Shown here: positions 18,961 to 27,479 of the stretch, piece after piece
How the letters are laid out: every line of letters begins with the position of its first letter
Position numbering within the stretch: position 1 is the first letter of the stretch
From: Methylophaga sulfidovorans
Lineage (GTDB): Bacteria; Pseudomonadota; Gammaproteobacteria; Nitrosococcales; Methylophagaceae
DNA length: 64,000 nucleotides
Assembly (NCBI RefSeq): GCF_900114205.1
Contig: NZ_FOSH01000001.1
Coordinates: 207,048 to 271,047, forward strand
Direction of reading: 5' to 3'
Program-made: the position numbers and the translations under genes
The notes under the pieces: model-generated
Told to the model about the DNA's origin: nothing
Database searches by the model: none
The model's input: only the letters and a program-made list of their open reading frames with translations

Positions 18961-20361
18961 TTGAGATTATTGATCATTTCTCTACTTGCTACTGCCATGT
19001 TGACGGCATGTGGAGAAGCTCCACCACAACTCGATCAAATAAAAGAGCGTGGCGAGTTGCGCGTGCTAAGCCGATATAGCCTGACCAGTTATTATGTTAA
19101 GGGTAACGATGCTCTGGCAGGTTTTGAATATGAGCTGGCTGAACGCTTTGCTGATCGCCTTGGCGTCAAACTCAAAATTATTGTGCCGGAAAATCTCGGC
19201 ACGATGCTGCATATGATTGAGGAAGGCCGCGCAGACATTGCTGCCGCTGGATTAACCGTCACAGAGCAGCGTAAAGAGCTATTACGCTTTGGACCGGTTT
19301 ATCATGAAGTTACGCAGCAACTTGTCTACAAACATGGTAATAAAAGGCCAAAAGATATCACTGATATCGTTAACGGCACTCTGGAAGTCGTTGCCGACAG
19401 TAGTCATGTAGAGCAGTTACAAGCCTTACAGCAAGAGATACCCGAACTTACCTGGCGAGAAAATAAGGAATTAGACAGCCGAGGTCTACTTGAACTGGTG
19501 CAATTAGAGCTCATTGATTACACCATTGTTGACTCAAATGAGATGTCAGCTAATCAGTCACTGTTCCCTGAATTACGTGTCGCTTTTGATATTTCTGATC
19601 CTCAACCTTTAGCTTGGGCTATGGCTCCCACTGATGATGAATCACTCTACCTCGAGGTAGTGGATTTTTTCCACGATATTGAAGCCTCTGGTGAATTGGA
19701 TAAGTTAATAGAAAAATACTATGGGCATATTCGTCGCTTTGACTATGTCGATACCCGCGCCATTCATCGCCGTATTCAAACGCATTTGCCACAATATAAA
19801 GACTTATTCAAAGCCGCAGGCGATGAATATGGTTTTGACTGGCACCTGCTGGCAGCCATGGCGTATCAAGAGTCACACTGGAATCCAGAAGCCGTTTCAA
19901 GTACCGGGGTAAAAGGGCTGATGATGCTAACGCGTTCTACAGCAAAACAAATGGGAGTGACCGACCGCGAAGATCCTGAACAAAGTATCTTTGCTGGTGC
20001 AGCCTATTTAGCTTCTTTATATAGTCGTTTGCCTGAGCGTATTAAAGACCCCGATCGCACCTGGTTTGCTTTAGCTGCCTACAACACAGGTCTGGGTCAT
20101 CTTGAAGATGCCAGAGTTATCACTCAAAAATTAGGTAAAAACCCCGACTCATGGACAGATGTCAGGGAGAGCCTTCCATTACTCTCAAAGAAAAAATGGT
20201 ACTCACAAACAAAACATGGTTATGCTCGTGGCAGTGAGCCGGTGAGATATGTACAAAATACGCGTCGTTATTTAAATATCATATTGCATCATGAAGATAT
20301 GACTACACCGGTAGCACCAACCATACCTGATGTAGATGAAAAACTACCGGCAGCCTTATAA
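18961..20361 (+). CDS. mltF: membrane-bound lytic transglycosylase MltF
   Basis: The start is TTG at 18961, with AGGAAG five bases upstream. The 466-aa lipoprotein has the lipobox LTAC at about residues 14-17, a solute-binding-protein-3 regulatory domain (about 28-260) and a C-terminal SLT lysozyme-like domain (about 285-445). The catalytic Glu is in AYQESHWNPEA (about 303), and GVKGLMMLT and AAYNTGLGHL are the usual SLT motifs. It cleaves peptidoglycan to anhydro-muropeptides at the outer membrane's inner face. It is a single gene ended by a bidirectional terminator shared with dsbA. Confidence 0.94.
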   Translation: MRLLIISLLATAMLTACGEAPPQLDQIKERGELRVLSRYSLTSYYVKGNDALAGFEYELAERFADRLGVKLKIIVPENLGTMLHMIEEGRADIAAAGLTVTEQRKELLRFGPVYHEVTQQLVYKHGNKRPKDITDIVNGTLEVVADSSHVEQLQALQQEIPELTWRENKELDSRGLLELVQLELIDYTIVDSNEMSANQSLFPELRVAFDISDPQPLAWAMAPTDDESLYLEVVDFFHDIEASGELDKLIEKYYGHIRRFDYVDTRAIHRRIQTHLPQYKDLFKAAGDEYGFDWHLLAAMAYQESHWNPEAVSSTGVKGLMMLTRSTAKQMGVTDREDPEQSIFAGAAYLASLYSRLPERIKDPDRTWFALAAYNTGLGHLEDARVITQKLGKNPDSWTDVRESLPLLSKKKWYSQTKHGYARGSEPVRYVQNTRRYLNIILHHEDMTTPVAPTIPDVDEKLPAAL

Positions 20362-20387
20362 AAAAAGCCCGGTAAACCGGGCTTTTT
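20361..20387. terminator. bidirectional terminator between mltF and dsbA
   Basis: AAAGCCCGG and CCGGGCTTT pair around a TAAA loop, with A-tract and T-tract on either side. The site lies between two convergent genes. Confidence 0.9.
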
Positions 20388-20391
20388 CATG

Positions 20392-21027
20392 TTATTTTTC
20401 AGATGATTTTTCTATAAGGAAATTCACAACTTGAAATAGCTCTGGGATACTACCCGCGGTACTGGCATCAGTACGATATTCACCATTAACAATAAAAGAT
20501 GGTACACCTGTGATACCTGAAGTTTGGCTCATGACCAAAGCCTTTTTCACTTTTGCTTTTACACTGAAAGAATTCATTGTTTTCTTGAAAGCATCACGGT
20601 CAATACCTTGCTCAGCAACAAAATCAAGCAGTTGATCTTCAGACGTTAAACGACGCTTTTCGACATGGATAGCATTGAATAATTTTGAATGAATTTTATC
20701 AAGATCCCCCATGGCTTCAGCGGCATAATACACTTTTGCTAACTCTAACCAGCTATCGCGGAAAATCGCAGGCACTTTTACAAAGTGTACATTTTCTGGC
20801 AATGTTTTTTTCCATGCTGCTACTTCAGGCTCTAATTTAAAGCAGTGTGGGCAGGTGTAAGAAAACATTTCAACGACTTCAATTTTATTATCATCTGGTG
20901 TCGCTAATTTCTCAGTAGTAGGAAAATAATGGGTTCCTTCAACGAAATTCATCGGCACAGCAGAAGCTGCCGTCGAAACCAGGCCTAAAAATAGTCCTGT
21001 CGCAAGGGTTTTCATTAATTTCATCAT
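20392..21027 (-). CDS. dsbA: thiol:disulfide interchange protein DsbA
   Basis: The 211-aa periplasmic oxidase has a signal peptide ending around ASA (residue 23) and the active site CPHC in MFSYTCPHCFKLEPEV (about residues 55-70). The cis-proline loop is present as GVPSFIVNGEYR. It introduces disulfides into exported proteins. It lies 30 bases after the ResB-CcsA cytochrome c assembly pair and is read in the same direction. This is a sensible grouping, because apocytochrome cysteines are oxidised by DsbA before haem attachment. Confidence 0.94.
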   Translation of the reverse strand: MMKLMKTLATGLFLGLVSTAASAVPMNFVEGTHYFPTTEKLATPDDNKIEVVEMFSYTCPHCFKLEPEVAAWKKTLPENVHFVKVPAIFRDSWLELAKVYYAAEAMGDLDKIHSKLFNAIHVEKRRLTSEDQLLDFVAEQGIDRDAFKKTMNSFSVKAKVKKALVMSQTSGITGVPSFIVNGEYRTDASTAGSIPELFQVVNFLIEKSSEK

Positions 21028-21057
21028 CGTTGAGTATCCTTTATTTTCAATTAATTA

Positions 21058-22215
21058 TTACAACGTGCCATACGAATGAAGGCCACTTAAGAACATATTG
21101 ACACCAAGAAAGGCAAATAAGGTCACGAATAAACCAACGATTGCCCACCATGCCATGGGTTTCCCGTTCCAGCCTTTTGTTAAGCGCATATGTAACCAGG
21201 CAGCGTAGTTCAACCAAACAATTAATGCCCAGGTTTCTTTGGGATCCCACGACCAATAACCACCCCAAGCTTCTGCCGCCCATAATGCACCTAAAATAGT
21301 TGCCAGAGTGAAGAAGGCAAAACCCAAAGCAATCGTCTTATACATTAAGTCATCCATCAGACTTAACTCTGGCATCGCTTTAACCCAACGACTGTCAGGA
21401 TTGACCTCTTTTCTCCATACGACCAATACATAGGCCACACCAATCATGGCTGCCATGGAAAAAGAACCATAACCAATGAAATTAGCAGGCACATGAATTT
21501 TCATCCAGTAGCTTTGAAGGGCAGGAACAAGCGGCTGAATCTCATCAGCATTTCGTTCAAGGCTATACCAGAGCTGGAAAATCACCGCAGCACTGATAAC
21601 TAGCAGAACGAAGCCACCCAAACTACGGGTTTGATAACGACGTTCATAAAAGAGATATAACAAAGCGGTCACAACAGAAAAAAGAATAAAGACTTCATAC
21701 AGATTACTGACAGGAATATGACCGATATCCCCACCATGCAGATAAGACTCACGCCAGCGCACCATAAGACCGATCATACCCATAGTGACAGCGGACCAGG
21801 TTAGTCCTGTACCTACTTTTTCTGTAAAACTGGAATGAAAAATATTGCCTGCGAAGTACGTCACTGTTGCCATAACAAATAAAGCACTCATCCACATAAA
21901 TGCAGACTGACTGGCCAGAATATAACTGAGCCAGAAGTTAGACTCGCCTGCTTCCAGGTTTTGGCCATACAAGGAAACAGCTATCAAGCTTAGTGCTGCA
22001 ACGGCCAGACTGTGCCAACGAAATCCTGGCCAGTATTGCCCCAAAAAGCCCATACCAATCGCGGTCAGTGCAATGATAGTAATTTCATAATAATCAAGAA
22101 TATCGTAATAAGTACCGATTAAACCGATACTGACTAAGACCATTAATATGCGCCAGAACCAGGCAGACCATGGTGTCTGTTGCGTCGAGCTCATTGTTGA
22201 GAGGTGTGCTGTCAT
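21058..22215 (-). CDS. ccsA: cytochrome c biogenesis (system II) haem-handling protein CcsA-type
   Basis: The 385-aa membrane protein has about eight helices and the tryptophan-rich WWD signature WGGYWSWDPKETWALIVW near residues 319-336, which presents haem in the periplasm. Together with the ResB partner encoded just upstream it forms the system II synthetase that joins haem to CXXCH motifs. Conserved His residues flank the motif (PANFIGYGS region and AAWLHMRL). The gene is 36 bases downstream of resB. This genome may use it for the many c-type cytochromes in the window (c4, SoxD-like, MauG-like). Confidence 0.93.
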   Translation of the reverse strand: MTAHLSTMSSTQQTPWSAWFWRILMVLVSIGLIGTYYDILDYYEITIIALTAIGMGFLGQYWPGFRWHSLAVAALSLIAVSLYGQNLEAGESNFWLSYILASQSAFMWMSALFVMATVTYFAGNIFHSSFTEKVGTGLTWSAVTMGMIGLMVRWRESYLHGGDIGHIPVSNLYEVFILFSVVTALLYLFYERRYQTRSLGGFVLLVISAAVIFQLWYSLERNADEIQPLVPALQSYWMKIHVPANFIGYGSFSMAAMIGVAYVLVVWRKEVNPDSRWVKAMPELSLMDDLMYKTIALGFAFFTLATILGALWAAEAWGGYWSWDPKETWALIVWLNYAAWLHMRLTKGWNGKPMAWWAIVGLFVTLFAFLGVNMFLSGLHSYGTL

Positions 22216-22251
22216 ATATTGTGCCTCATCCCATAGCAGAAACTAAGAACA

Positions 22252-24261
22252 TCATGCTTCGTCAGAGTTCCGTGACACTGACTGAAGTTTTGCTTTGATA
22301 TCCTCAAAATAACTATCAAATTCGCGAGGGTTTCTATTATTCATCCCCGCCAGATAAATTTGCGACTTGCCATCTTTTTCTATCACCCAGGCCCAGAAAC
22401 GCCGCTGTGGTAAATAAAATAATAAAAACACTCCGGCAATTAAAAATGCACAGCCAAGATAAACAATACTTTTCCCTGGTGCATGTGCTATTTGTAAGCC
22501 GGTTGACTGAATTTGATGGTAATCGGTTAATTGTAAAAACACAGGAGAACCATAACGCGGCAGACTCCCTATCGCATCAATTGAGTCCTGTAAAAACAAT
22601 ATCTGAGACTGATCAACTGTCTCATTTTTCTGCAGGTCTAAGCCTGAGAAATAAATACGCCCCAACATTTCTCTCAACATGGCTAAATAGGCCGGAGCTA
22701 AGGTGTCACGCTCAGATTCAGGTAAGGTTTTCTCGATAAAATCACTCACTTCACCAAAACCACCGCGATTAAACATTTCAACCAAGGTTTCCAGTGTTTT
22801 TTGTAAGCTTTGTGATAAAGCATCATCATTCGTGCTTTGCAGGCTGGCAAGCGTAGCTTGTTTCATCTCTTCTGCAGCTTGCTTCACTACAGTTTTATCA
22901 TGTAATCGCTTTAGAAAATGATAAAAACCTTCCAAGCTGTCATCGTCATCGGCAGGAATATAAAGGTAAGCAAATTCTTCTGCTGGCGAACTGCGTACAC
23001 CGCTTAAATAGAAATATCTGCCATCACGTTCAACCGGATTCATATAATTTTGATATTCCAACGCTTCGCCAGTAGGCGCACGAAGCTTGAACCCAACACT
23101 TGGGCCAAAATTGCGTACATGCTGTGGATTATCTTCGGTAGGGTCCGGGTTAATATTGAAAGGCCTAAAGTCAGTGATTTCGAGCTGCATTTCTTTATCA
23201 CCCCACAGCATCTGCTGAGTCTCAAAGACCTTTGTCTGTAAGCTGACCGGCTCCCCTTTATCCGAAAATAAAGGCCATGCCTTCAACGTCAATTCCGAAC
23301 CACCGTCACCAAAACTGGCTTGGTAAATCGCATAGCCCTTATAAATAAGTGGGTGATTGACGGCGATTGTTGCCTCTAGTGGCTTTTTCAGATCAGAATC
23401 ATGAATCACCAAGTCCGACTCAAATGATTTGGGCTGGCCGGTGGGATAATGTTCTATACGAAACTGTTTTACTTCAATAGTGAAAGGTAAGTTTTGCACT
23501 AAATACCCATCACGCATGGCCAGATAAGCCACACTCGCTGCTCTGCCTTCCGGAATACTCACACTTCCTCTGAAGGCTTGCGGACCGACGGGCAGACGGC
23601 TTTCTTTTGGAATTTGTGGTAAAGGTAAATTACGCGTTTCAACATGAATGCGCCCCTGCCACTCAGCAAGTTTTAACGGCAAACTGCTATCAAACAAACC
23701 ACCTACACAAATAACAATAATCGCTACATGCGTCAGAATATACCCAAGGCGATTCATACCACCTCGCATCGCAGACACTAAAGTACTGCCATTCTTATCC
23801 GTTATTCGTGTTCGGTAACCATTTGATGCTAATGTGGATTGAAGATACTCAACCGTTTGTGTCTGTGTATGTGGAGCTTCCCATTCGCTACGATGATGCA
23901 TTGAGCGTAACGATTTCAGTTGTACATTCGTTCTCAGATTAAATATATCCTTGAACATAGAGGGAGCGTGACGAATCACACATACAGAGGTCGATATCAC
24001 CAGTAACGCTAATATGGCTAAAAACCAAATCGCACTGTAAACATCATATAGGCCCAGTTTTTCAAAAACGTCAAACCAATATGGCCCAAACTTAATAAGG
24101 TAATCAGGATAGGGTTGGTTTTGCTGAAGAACAGTACCAATGATAGAGGCAATAGCTAAGGTGATCAGCAAAGTGATCGCTAATTCCATCGTGCCTAAAA
24201 AGTGGAAAACCCGCCAAGCTAAACTGCGATGAGAAACTGATGAATCCTGATGTTGTGACAT
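22252..24261 (-). CDS. resB: cytochrome c biogenesis protein ResB (CcsB-type)
   Basis: The 669-aa protein has three N-terminal membrane helices, a long periplasmic domain and a last helix near 595-615, the ResB plan. The start MSQHQDSSVSHRSLAWRVFHFLGTMELAITLLI is typical. The large soluble domain (about 215-590) contains GYAIYQASFGDGGSELTL, a conserved ResB block. It binds apocytochrome and works with CcsA. It heads the resB-ccsA-dsbA group, with a cytochrome c4 gene immediately upstream in the same direction. Confidence 0.93.
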   Translation of the reverse strand: MSQHQDSSVSHRSLAWRVFHFLGTMELAITLLITLAIASIIGTVLQQNQPYPDYLIKFGPYWFDVFEKLGLYDVYSAIWFLAILALLVISTSVCVIRHAPSMFKDIFNLRTNVQLKSLRSMHHRSEWEAPHTQTQTVEYLQSTLASNGYRTRITDKNGSTLVSAMRGGMNRLGYILTHVAIIVICVGGLFDSSLPLKLAEWQGRIHVETRNLPLPQIPKESRLPVGPQAFRGSVSIPEGRAASVAYLAMRDGYLVQNLPFTIEVKQFRIEHYPTGQPKSFESDLVIHDSDLKKPLEATIAVNHPLIYKGYAIYQASFGDGGSELTLKAWPLFSDKGEPVSLQTKVFETQQMLWGDKEMQLEITDFRPFNINPDPTEDNPQHVRNFGPSVGFKLRAPTGEALEYQNYMNPVERDGRYFYLSGVRSSPAEEFAYLYIPADDDDSLEGFYHFLKRLHDKTVVKQAAEEMKQATLASLQSTNDDALSQSLQKTLETLVEMFNRGGFGEVSDFIEKTLPESERDTLAPAYLAMLREMLGRIYFSGLDLQKNETVDQSQILFLQDSIDAIGSLPRYGSPVFLQLTDYHQIQSTGLQIAHAPGKSIVYLGCAFLIAGVFLLFYLPQRRFWAWVIEKDGKSQIYLAGMNNRNPREFDSYFEDIKAKLQSVSRNSDEA

Positions 24262-24350
24262 GGGTGAGCCTTGAAACGAGTTCCGTTACTCGATTTTTTA
24301 AATTCTCTACATAGCTACTAAGACTTAGCTATGTAGAGAAAATGTGACGA

Positions 24351-24959
24351 TTATTTCAAACCAAAGACATAAGCTGAGACAGCTTTAATTTCAGCATCAC
24401 TCATTTTGCTAGCAACATCACGCATCATACCATTGGGATCATTGGATCTTTCCCCTTTAGCAAAAGCATGAAGTTGAGCTTCTACATACGTGCTGTATTG
24501 TGATGATATTTTAGGCCATTTTGCTGCTGGCATACCGTTACCATTTGGACCGTGACAGGCCATACAGGCAGGAAGTCCTGTTTCTTTATTACCCGCGCGG
24601 AAGATTTTTTCACCCGCAGCCACTAAATCTTCAGAAACCGCACCTGGTGCCATTTTTTTACTAGCAAAATAGGCAGCCAAATCCGCCATATCCTGTTCAG
24701 ATAAGTTCGCAACCATCGGTGCCATCAACGCATTTTTACGCTCACCACTTTTGAAATTGGCTAATTGTTTCTCAAGGTACCCGGCATTTTGTCCGGCTAA
24801 CTTAGGAAAGGCATCGGACAAACTATTTCCATCTGTACCATGACAAGCCGCACAAACAGCTGCCTTTTTCTTGCCTGCGTTTATATCACCAGCCGCAATC
24901 GCCTGAGCACTCATCGTAACTACCATGCCAAGCATGGTTATCTTTAATAAATTTTTCAT
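24351..24959 (-). CDS. cytochrome c4, di-haem
   Basis: The 202-aa precursor has a signal peptide ending at IAAGD (about residue 23) and two cytochrome c domains with haem motifs CAACH (about 36-40) and CMACH (about 132-136). Met axial ligands are suggested by ALMAPMVANL and NGMMRDVAS. Cytochrome c4 is a periplasmic electron carrier feeding terminal oxidases. It is a natural electron acceptor for the SoxCD-type dehydrogenase and MauG-like protein in this window, which is inference. It starts divergently from engB. Confidence 0.93.
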   Translation of the reverse strand: MKNLLKITMLGMVVTMSAQAIAAGDINAGKKKAAVCAACHGTDGNSLSDAFPKLAGQNAGYLEKQLANFKSGERKNALMAPMVANLSEQDMADLAAYFASKKMAPGAVSEDLVAAGEKIFRAGNKETGLPACMACHGPNGNGMPAAKWPKISSQYSTYVEAQLHAFAKGERSNDPNGMMRDVASKMSDAEIKAVSAYVFGLK

Positions 24960-25050
24960 TATTTTATTACCTGAAAACTAAGCTAAATCATCATCCAGAA
25001 CTTTGGGTATGCTACTCTTGTTAGGATAATATTTCACCCAAAATGGTTCC

Positions 25051-25677
25051 ATGTCACAACTATATAGAAAAGCTTATTATAACGGCAGTGCAACCGAACT
25101 GTCCCAGTTACCAGACGATCAGGGGTATGAAGTTGCGTTTGCAGGCCGCTCAAATGCCGGAAAATCCAGTGCAATCAATTGCATAACCGGAATCAGCGCG
25201 CTTGCAAGAACAAGTAAAACACCTGGCCGAACTCAAATGATCAACTTCTTCAGCTTCGATGATGAGCGGGCATTGGTCGATCTTCCTGGCTATGGCTATG
25301 CCAAAGTCCCTGAAAAAATGAAGTTAAAATGGCAGCACACCCTCGCTCAATATCTGGAAACACGTCAGTGTTTGCGGGGAATGATGTTGATGATGGATGT
25401 TCGCCACCCACTCAAACCATTTGATATACAAATGTTAACCTGGGCTAACCAAGCAGACTTAGCTGTTCATATTCTGTTGACCAAGTCCGATAAACTCAAA
25501 AAGGGTGCAGGTAAACAAAGTTTGTTATCTGTGCGAAATGAATTGCAAAAATTATCATTAAAAGCCTCTGTACAGCTTTTTTCCTCACTCAACAAATCAG
25601 GTAAAGAGGAAGCTATTCAAAAACTTGATAACTGGTTTGAGGTCACTGATAATACGCTCCCCTCTTCTGGTGACTAG
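25051..25677 (+). CDS. engB: ribosome biogenesis GTPase EngB (YsxC/YihA)
   Basis: The 208-aa TRAFAC GTPase has the P-loop [12 protein letters not shown] (about 32-43), the switch region [12 protein letters not shown]3 [10 protein letters not shown] (about 76-85) and G4 TKSDKL (about 149-154). It is needed for late assembly of the 50S subunit. Length and motifs fit the family exactly. The start at 25051 lies divergent from cytochrome c4, and the next gene begins 11 bases after its stop. Confidence 0.95.
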   Translation: MSQLYRKAYYNGSATELSQLPDDQGYEVAFAGRSNAGKSSAINCITGISALARTSKTPGRTQMINFFSFDDERALVDLPGYGYAKVPEKMKLKWQHTLAQYLETRQCLRGMMLMMDVRHPLKPFDIQMLTWANQADLAVHILLTKSDKLKKGAGKQSLLSVRNELQKLSLKASVQLFSSLNKSGKEEAIQKLDNWFEVTDNTLPSSGD

Positions 25678-25688
25678 AGGTTTTAACC

Positions 25689-26945
25689 ATGAGAAAATCA
25701 TTACTAAAAAGCCGACGTCAATTTATTCAAGGCACGGCTTTAAGTAGTGTTTTTCTCGGTTTCAATTTACCTCTAAAAGCACAACCAATCTCAACAGAAT
25801 TACAGCAATCCCTTCCCGACTCCATGCTAAAACCGGGAGCGAATTTCAGTAACTACGGTCAACCTTCTGTTTACGAAAAAGATATTATTCGTTGGATATC
25901 TGCCAATCCAAACGTTCCTGGAAATGGTGTGTCATGGACACCTTTAGAAGAGTTACAAGGTACTATTACGCCTAATGGCCTGCATTATGAGCGACACCAT
26001 AATGGCGTGCCTGATATCAATCCGTCCACACATGAAATCTTGATTGATGGTTTGGTCGATAAACCACTAACATTTTCGATTGATGCATTAAAACGTTACC
26101 CTCAAACAACAAAAATCTGCTTTATTGAATGCGGAGGTAACAGTAATGCTGGCTGGCGTAGCTCCCCCATTCAGTCTGCCGCAGGCTATGTACATGGCTT
26201 AGTCTCTAATGCTGAATGGACAGGCGTTCCTCTCAGACTACTTTTAAATGAATGCGGTATTCAAGCTGAAGCTAAATGGGCGATCGCTGAAGCAGCCGAT
26301 GGCGCGGCATTAAATGTCAGTATTCCCGTCGAAAAATTACTGGATGATGCGATATTGGCTTTATACCAGAATGGCGAACGTCTTCGTCCCGAAAATGGTT
26401 ACCCCGTCCGTTTGTTACTGCCTGGTTGGGAAGGCATAGTCAATGTGAAATGGCTACGACAACTAAAATTGGTAGAACAGCCTGCAATGACTCGTGATGA
26501 GACCGCCCAGTACACTGACTTATTACCGAGTGGTAAAGCGCGTCAATTCAGCTTCACCATGCAAGCCAAGTCGCTCATTACTAGTCCCTCAGTTGGCATG
26601 ACACTGCCAGATAATCCTGGCATTTATCAAGTCACCGGACTGGCCTGGTCAGGTAAAGGTAAAATCAGTAAAGTCGAGGTATCTGCAGATGGTGGTGATA
26701 GCTGGGTTGAGGCCGAACTTCATACTCCTATTCTGGATAAAGCCTTCACTCGTTTTAGTCTGCCGTGGCAGTGGCAAGGTCAATACGCAGTATTACAGAG
26801 CCGGGCAACGGATGAAACAGGCTATCAACAACCTACTCGGCAAGCCCTAATTGCTGAACGAGGTGACAATAGTTTTTTTCACTACAACGCGATCGTCAGT
26901 TGGGAAGTTAACGAAGACGGTCAGATTAGTCATATCTATGTTTAG
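25689..26945 (+). CDS. soxC: SoxC-like molybdopterin sulfite/sulfur dehydrogenase subunit
   Basis: The 418-aa protein opens with a Tat-type signal (SRRQFIQGTALSS), so it is exported folded with its cofactor. The sulfite-oxidase Mo-pterin fold (about 95-270) includes CFIECGGNSNAGW, whose Cys is the likely molybdenum ligand, and GYPVRLLLPGWEGIVNVKWL. A dimerisation domain follows (about 285-410; YQVTGLAWSGKGKISKVEVS). It overlaps its cytochrome partner by eight bases. No soxXYZAB genes are nearby, so a role as periplasmic sulfite:cytochrome c dehydrogenase (SorAB-like) is as likely as true SoxCD. It could take sulfite made by the persulfide dioxygenase encoded at 36.3 kb. Confidence 0.85.
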   Translation: MRKSLLKSRRQFIQGTALSSVFLGFNLPLKAQPISTELQQSLPDSMLKPGANFSNYGQPSVYEKDIIRWISANPNVPGNGVSWTPLEELQGTITPNGLHYERHHNGVPDINPSTHEILIDGLVDKPLTFSIDALKRYPQTTKICFIECGGNSNAGWRSSPIQSAAGYVHGLVSNAEWTGVPLRLLLNECGIQAEAKWAIAEAADGAALNVSIPVEKLLDDAILALYQNGERLRPENGYPVRLLLPGWEGIVNVKWLRQLKLVEQPAMTRDETAQYTDLLPSGKARQFSFTMQAKSLITSPSVGMTLPDNPGIYQVTGLAWSGKGKISKVEVSADGGDSWVEAELHTPILDKAFTRFSLPWQWQGQYAVLQSRATDETGYQQPTRQALIAERGDNSFFHYNAIVSWEVNEDGQISHIYV

Positions 26946-27459
26946 ATACCTACTCTTCTTTTTACTATTTTCTCCAGCGCTTGTCGCTGAGCCACTTTTT
27001 CAGGCTTTAGGTAAAAATGCTGAACAACAACCGCAGCAAGCGGTATGGAACCTCACCATTACACCTGATGGAAAAAACTTGCCTATCGGACATGGTAATG
27101 CACAGCAAGGGGAACAACTTTTTAAACAACATTGTGCAAGCTGTCATGGTTTTGGCGCTATAGGCGCCAGTGCCATGCCTCTGGTCGGTGATGTTGGCTC
27201 ACTCACTGATGAATATCCAGAGAAAACAGTGAACAGTTATTGGCCTTATGCAACAACGCTTTATGACTATATTCGGCGAGCGATGCCTCCCTCAGCGCCT
27301 TTTTCTCTAAACAGTAATGAAATCTACGCACTTTGCGCTTATATTTTAAGCCAGGATGATATACTCGAGAACAATGTGGAACTCAATGAAGTCACACTAC
27401 CTGAGGTAAAGATGCCTAATCGGGATGGGTTTTCTCCCGTCTATCCAAACAAACGCTGA
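26938..27459 (+). CDS. SoxD/SorB-like mono-haem cytochrome c
   Basis: The start is ATG 26938, overlapping the soxC stop by eight bases, giving a signal peptide MFRYLLFFLLFSPALVAEP. A longer in-frame reading to 26851 would lie inside soxC and removes the signal. The 173-aa product has one haem motif CASCHGFG (about 64-68), then YWPYATTLYDYIRRAMP and VKMPNRDGF, blocks shared with SoxD. Full-length SoxD is about twice this size with two haems, so this is the short form. It would pass electrons from the molybdenum subunit to a carrier such as cytochrome c4. Confidence 0.85.
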   Translation: MFRYLLFFLLFSPALVAEPLFQALGKNAEQQPQQAVWNLTITPDGKNLPIGHGNAQQGEQLFKQHCASCHGFGAIGASAMPLVGDVGSLTDEYPEKTVNSYWPYATTLYDYIRRAMPPSAPFSLNSNEIYALCAYILSQDDILENNVELNEVTLPEVKMPNRDGFSPVYPNKR

Positions 27460-27479
27460 AATAATTTAAGGATCTGTCT

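Noticed and set aside
26851..26937. N-terminal extension of the SoxD-like cytochrome
   Set aside because: It overlaps soxC and buries the signal peptide; ATG 26938 gives a proper signal sequence.
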